A DNA stretch of 64,000 bases from Roseobacter sp. MH60115 (GTDB lineage Bacteria; Pseudomonadota; Alphaproteobacteria; Rhodobacterales; Rhodobacteraceae): contig NZ_JADOBQ010000013.1 of the NCBI RefSeq assembly GCF_015644665.1, positions 22,646 through 86,645 on the forward strand, given 5' to 3'. The position numbers and the translations under genes are program-made. Of this stretch, positions 60,744 to 64,000 are shown piece by piece. How positions within the stretch are numbered: the first letter of the stretch is position 1; each line of letters opens with the position of its first letter. Under the pieces are notes generated by a model that ran no database searches, was not told where the DNA came from, and saw nothing but the letters and a program-made list of their open reading frames with translations.

Positions 60744-62012
60744 ATGACGCAGAAGACGTCGCGCAGGACGTTTCTTAAAAAGGGCCTCGCCGCCGGTGCC
60801 GCCGCCACGGTGGCCGGCGGTGCCCGTGCCGCCACGCCCGATCCGCTGATCACCGACGTGCAGCCCTGGGCCAGCGGCTTGGGTGACGGGGTCGATGCCA
60901 CGCCCTACGGGCTGCCCATTGAGTTTGAGGGCGACGTGATCCGGCGCAACGTGGAATGGCTGACCGCCGACACGATCAGTTCGATCAACTTCACGCCCAT
61001 CCACGCGCTGGACGGCACCATCACGCCGCAGGGCTGTGCCTTTGAACGGCACCATTCCGGAGCGATCGAGCTCAGCAAGCAGGATTACCGGCTGATGATC
61101 AACGGGCTGGTGGACCGCCCGCTGATCTTTTCCTATGCCGATCTGGAACGGTTCCCGCGGGAAAACCATGTGTATTTCTGTGAATGCGCGGCCAATACCG
61201 GCATGGAATGGGCGGGCGCACAGCTGAATGGCGCGCAGTTCACCCATGGCATGATCCACAACATGGAATATACCGGCGTGCCGCTGCGCACGATCCTCGC
61301 CGAAGCGGGGCTGGGGGCGGCGGGTGACCTGGCCGACAAATGGGTCTACGTCGAGGGGGCGGATGCCTCCTCGAATGGCCGGTCGATCCCGATGGAAAAG
61401 GCGCTGGATGACGTGCTGGTCGCCTTCAAGGCCAATGGCGAGGCGCTGCGCAAGGAACATGGCTATCCGGTGCGGCTGGTGGTGCCGGGCTGGGAAGGCA
61501 ACATGTGGGTCAAGTGGCTGCGCCGCGTCGAGGTCATGGACGGCCCGGTCGAAAGCCGCGAGGAGACCAGCAAATACACCGACACGCTGGAAGATGGCAC
61601 ATCGCGCAAATGGACCTGGGCGATGGATGCGAAATCGGTGGTCACGTCACCCAGCCCGCAGGCGCCGATCACCCATGGCAAGGGGCCGCTGGTGATCACC
61701 GGGCTGGCCTGGTCGGGGCGCGGGGCGATCACCCGCGTCGATGTCTCCAAGGATGGCGGCAAGTCGTGGGAGACCGCGCGGCTGGCCAAACCGGGGGAGA
61801 AGATGGCGCTGACGCGGTTCTATCTCGATACCGATTGGGACGGCGCGGATATGTTCCTGCAAAGCCGCGCCATGGATGAGACAGGCTATGTTCAGCCCAC
61901 CAAGGCGCAGCTGCGCGCGGTGCGGGGGCTGAATTCGATCTATCACAATAATTGTATCCAGACCTGGTGGGTGCGCCCGAGCGGGGAGGCGGAAAATGTC
62001 GAAGTTTCTTAA
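60744..62012 (+). CDS. soxC: Sulfane dehydrogenase molybdenum subunit SoxC
   Basis: 422 residues: Tat signal (SRRTFLKKG), sulfite-oxidase-type molybdopterin domain with C148 in CECAANTG as probable Mo ligand, and C-terminal Mo-co dimerisation domain. With SoxD it oxidises the SoxY-bound sulfane sulfur (six electrons). Its presence means no sulfur globules are expected from this pathway. Overlaps soxD by 17 nt. Confidence 0.95.
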   Translation: MTQKTSRRTFLKKGLAAGAAATVAGGARAATPDPLITDVQPWASGLGDGVDATPYGLPIEFEGDVIRRNVEWLTADTISSINFTPIHALDGTITPQGCAFERHHSGAIELSKQDYRLMINGLVDRPLIFSYADLERFPRENHVYFCECAANTGMEWAGAQLNGAQFTHGMIHNMEYTGVPLRTILAEAGLGAAGDLADKWVYVEGADASSNGRSIPMEKALDDVLVAFKANGEALRKEHGYPVRLVVPGWEGNMWVKWLRRVEVMDGPVESREETSKYTDTLEDGTSRKWTWAMDAKSVVTSPSPQAPITHGKGPLVITGLAWSGRGAITRVDVSKDGGKSWETARLAKPGEKMALTRFYLDTDWDGADMFLQSRAMDETGYVQPTKAQLRAVRGLNSIYHNNCIQTWWVRPSGEAENVEVS

Positions 62013-63012
62013 AGGCGCGGTTGCCTTGACCCTGCTGAGCAATCCGGTTTTTGCCGAAGGGTTTGGCCTGGGCCGGGAGGCTTTGCCCGCTGAAATCGCG
62101 GCTTGGGATCTGGACGTACGCCCCGATGGCACGGGCCTGCCTGCAGGTTCCGGCGATGTGCTGACGGGGGAGGAGGTCTTTGCCGATAAATGCGCCTCCT
62201 GCCATGGTGATTTTGCCGAAGGGGTGGGCAATTGGCCCAAGCTGGCCGGTGGATGGGACACGCTGGCCGATGAGGACCCGCTGAAGACCGTGGGCAGCTA
62301 TTGGCCGTATCTGTCGACCACATGGGACTATGTGAACCGGTCGATGCCTTTTGGCGATGCGCAGTCGCTGGAGGCGGATGAGGTCTATGCGATCGTGGCC
62401 TATATCCTCTATTCCAACGATCTGGTGGAGGATGATTTCGTGCTGTCGGAAGAGACATTTGCCGATTTCGAGATGCCCAATCAGGATGGGTTCATCGTGG
62501 ATGACCGGATCGAGACGGAGCATGCGCAATGGGTGGGGGAGCCCTGCATGGAGAACTGCAAGGAGGATGTGCAGGTGACCATGCGGGCCATGGTGCTGGA
62601 CGTGACGCCGGAGGCGGAAACCGCGGCGCCTGAGGCGGAAGCGGCGGTGGCACCGGCAGCTGCCCCGGCGGTGGAGGTGGCTGCGGTGGATCCCGAGCTG
62701 ATCGCGGCGGGCGAGAAGGTGTTCCGGAAATGCAAGGCCTGCCACCAGATCGGTGAAGGAGCCAAGAACCGTTCCGGCCCGGTGCTGACCGGGATCGTGG
62801 GGCAGGCAGCGGGCCAGGTCGAGGGGTTCAACTATTCCAAGCCGCTGATGGCCATGGCCGAGGACGGTCTGGTCTGGGATGCGGAGAACCTGCAGTCGTT
62901 TCTGTCCAAACCCAAGGCCTTCATGAAGGGCACCAAGATGAGTTTTGCGGGGTTGAAGAAAGACGCGGATCTGGCCGCGATCACCGCCTATCTGGCCAGT
63001 ATCCCCGAGTGA
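61996..63012 (+). CDS. soxD: Dihaem cytochrome c SoxD
   Basis: 338 residues: signal peptide (1-20), two haem sites CASCH (66-70) and CKACH (246-250), linked by an Ala/Glu/Pro-rich stretch (205-232). Electron acceptor of SoxC. Confidence 0.95.
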   Translation: MSKFLKGAVALTLLSNPVFAEGFGLGREALPAEIAAWDLDVRPDGTGLPAGSGDVLTGEEVFADKCASCHGDFAEGVGNWPKLAGGWDTLADEDPLKTVGSYWPYLSTTWDYVNRSMPFGDAQSLEADEVYAIVAYILYSNDLVEDDFVLSEETFADFEMPNQDGFIVDDRIETEHAQWVGEPCMENCKEDVQVTMRAMVLDVTPEAETAAPEAEAAVAPAAAPAVEVAAVDPELIAAGEKVFRKCKACHQIGEGAKNRSGPVLTGIVGQAAGQVEGFNYSKPLMAMAEDGLVWDAENLQSFLSKPKAFMKGTKMSFAGLKKDADLAAITAYLASIPE

Positions 63013-63716
63013 TGTTGCGGGCCGTGTTTCTCCCTGCTGTCCTGGCCGCGATATCCGTGGCCGGGGCGGTGTGGGCGGAGGATTTCGGCGATGCGGAGGC
63101 CGGGGCCAAGGTCTTTACCAAGTGCAAGGGCTGCCACGAGATCGGGCAGGGCGCGCGGGATCGGATCGGCCCGCATCTGAATGGGATTTTCGGGCGCAGG
63201 GCGGCGGCGCATGAGGGCTACGCCTATTCGAAATCCATGGCGCGCGCGGGCGATGACGGGTTGATCTGGACGGCGGAGACCCTTGGCGCTTATGTAGAGA
63301 ACCCCCGCGCGCTGGTGTCGAAGACGCGCATGAGTTTTCGCGGGCTGAAGGATGCGCAGGATCGGGCGGACTTGCTGGCGTTCCTGCGGGACTATTCGGA
63401 CAACCCCGCCGATGTGCCCGAGGCCGAACCCACCGCGCGCGCCACCGATCACGACGTGGACCCGGCCATTCTGGCGCTGAAGGGGGATGCGGAATACGGC
63501 GAATACCTGTCGAGCGAATGCCTGACCTGCCATCAGCAGGACGGCAGCGCCGAGGGCATCCCGTCGATCACGCGCTGGCCGACCGAGGATTTCGTGGTCG
63601 CGATGCATGCCTACAAGCGCAAGCTGCGCCCGCATCCGGTGATGCAGATGATGGCCGGGCGGTTGAATGACGAGGAGATTGCGGCGCTGGCCGCGTATTT
63701 CAAGGACCTCGAATAA
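63012..63716 (+). CDS. soxE: Dihaem cytochrome c SoxE
   Basis: 234 residues: signal peptide (1-22), CKGCH (38-42) and a second CLTCH. It resembles the second half of SoxD in the first domain. In Paracoccus SoxE pairs with flavoprotein SoxF. The ATG overlaps the soxD stop (TGATG). Confidence 0.9.
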   Translation: MLRAVFLPAVLAAISVAGAVWAEDFGDAEAGAKVFTKCKGCHEIGQGARDRIGPHLNGIFGRRAAAHEGYAYSKSMARAGDDGLIWTAETLGAYVENPRALVSKTRMSFRGLKDAQDRADLLAFLRDYSDNPADVPEAEPTARATDHDVDPAILALKGDAEYGEYLSSECLTCHQQDGSAEGIPSITRWPTEDFVVAMHAYKRKLRPHPVMQMMAGRLNDEEIAALAAYFKDLE

Positions 63717-63744
63717 CGGGGTCGTTTTCTGGGAGGGAAACCAC

Positions 63745-64000
63745 ATGACACTGAACAGACGTACGTTTTTGGGGACGGGGGCGGCGGTTGCTGCGAGTTT
63801 GAGCGCCCCTTCGGTTCTGGCGGACGGGCATGGCAGGCCGCGGGTGGTGGTGATTGGCGGGGGGGCCGGGGGTGCCACGGCGGCGCGCTACATTGCCAAG
63901 GACAGCCAGGGCGGCGTGGAGGTCACGCTGGTGGAGCCGTCGCGGACCTATTTCTCTTGCTTTTTCTCCAACCTCTACATCGGCGGCTTCAAGGAGATCG
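63745..64000 (+). CDS. soxF: Sulfide dehydrogenase flavoprotein SoxF, 5' part (cut by window edge)
   Basis: First 85 residues: Tat signal (NRRTFLGTG), FAD motif VVVIGGGAGGATAARYI and YFSCFFSN containing the Cys expected for FAD or disulfide chemistry in FCSD flavoproteins. Partner of SoxE, speeds SoxAX/SoxYZ activation. C-terminal part lies beyond the window. Confidence 0.9.
   Translation, partial: MTLNRRTFLGTGAAVAASLSAPSVLADGHGRPRVVVIGGGAGGATAARYIAKDSQGGVEVTLVEPSRTYFSCFFSNLYIGGFKEI

Noticed and set aside
58908..61460. 850-residue open frame on the minus strand opposite soxA, soxB and soxC
   Set aside because: It covers three verified sox genes in antisense and has a His/Arg/Gln-rich random-looking composition.
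1..64000. tRNA, rRNA, CRISPR arrays and insertion sequences
   Set aside because: I looked for cloverleaf-type segments, regular spaced repeats and transposase motifs (DDE, serine or tyrosine recombinases) and saw none.

Overview
The window is high-GC DNA from an alphaproteobacterium. Gene content and order (soxSRT divergent from soxVWXYZABCDEF, PHB synthase and phasin, FnrL/FixK-type TTGA-N6-TCAA sites, and a Rep-ParA-ParB module) fit a marine Rhodobacteraceae (Roseobacter group) member. The Rep-ParA-ParB operon at 48.5-51.7 kb suggests that this is an extrachromosomal replicon (plasmid or chromid) or an integrated one. Species cannot be decided from the sequence.

Region 1 (1-15.8 kb) is a low-oxygen/stress and storage island. 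It holds the end of phaC, a phasin, a site-2 protease with CBS domains, two universal stress proteins, a PAS hybrid histidine kinase, an OmpR-type regulator, a Crp/Fnr regulator, DUF2267, a bactofilin-like membrane protein, Hsp20, an EEP-family hydrolase, carbamate kinase, a P-type ATPase and a zinc alcohol dehydrogenase. Five near-palindromic FNR-type boxes lie in its intergenic regions, so it looks like one regulon.

Region 2 (15.9-19.6 kb) is a five-gene operon: GST, double cupin, SDR, FAD amine-oxidase-like protein and TetR regulator. A likely TetR operator overlaps its promoter.

Region 3 (19.6-48.4 kb, all minus strand) is the most interesting part: a complete extracellular contractile injection system (eCIS, Afp/PVC family). 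In transcription order it encodes a DUF4255 tail terminator, a protein of unknown function, a sheath with adhesin-like insert domains, two tube proteins, a DUF5908-like small protein, a LysM protein, a VgrG-like spike, PAAR, gp25, a lipoprotein, two baseplate proteins flanking a fibre-like protein, a tape measure, an AAA+ ATPase, and a 1104-residue membrane-anchored periplasmic protein with a degenerate GH18-like domain. Directly upstream and co-oriented is a five-gene operon: a DUF4157 (eCIS core) protein, a bacterial ionotropic-glutamate-receptor-like channel, a methyltransferase, a solute-binding-protein/permease fusion and a second permease with no ATPase. The combination suggests an envelope-tethered injection system with its own amino-acid-sensing module. 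I know of no described system with this make-up.

Region 4 (48.5-53.4 kb) carries parB, parA and a winged-helix replication initiator, a 0.6-kb control region (candidate antisense RNA, palindromic promoter, GGGTGTA repeats) and a Fic AMPylase.

Region 5 (53.4-64 kb) is the sulfur-oxidation locus: soxT, soxR and soxS (minus) and soxV, W, X, Y, Z, A, B, C, D, E and partial soxF (plus). Candidate SoxR operators sit in the soxS-soxV and soxW-soxX gaps, and a strong intrinsic terminator lies between soxA and soxB.
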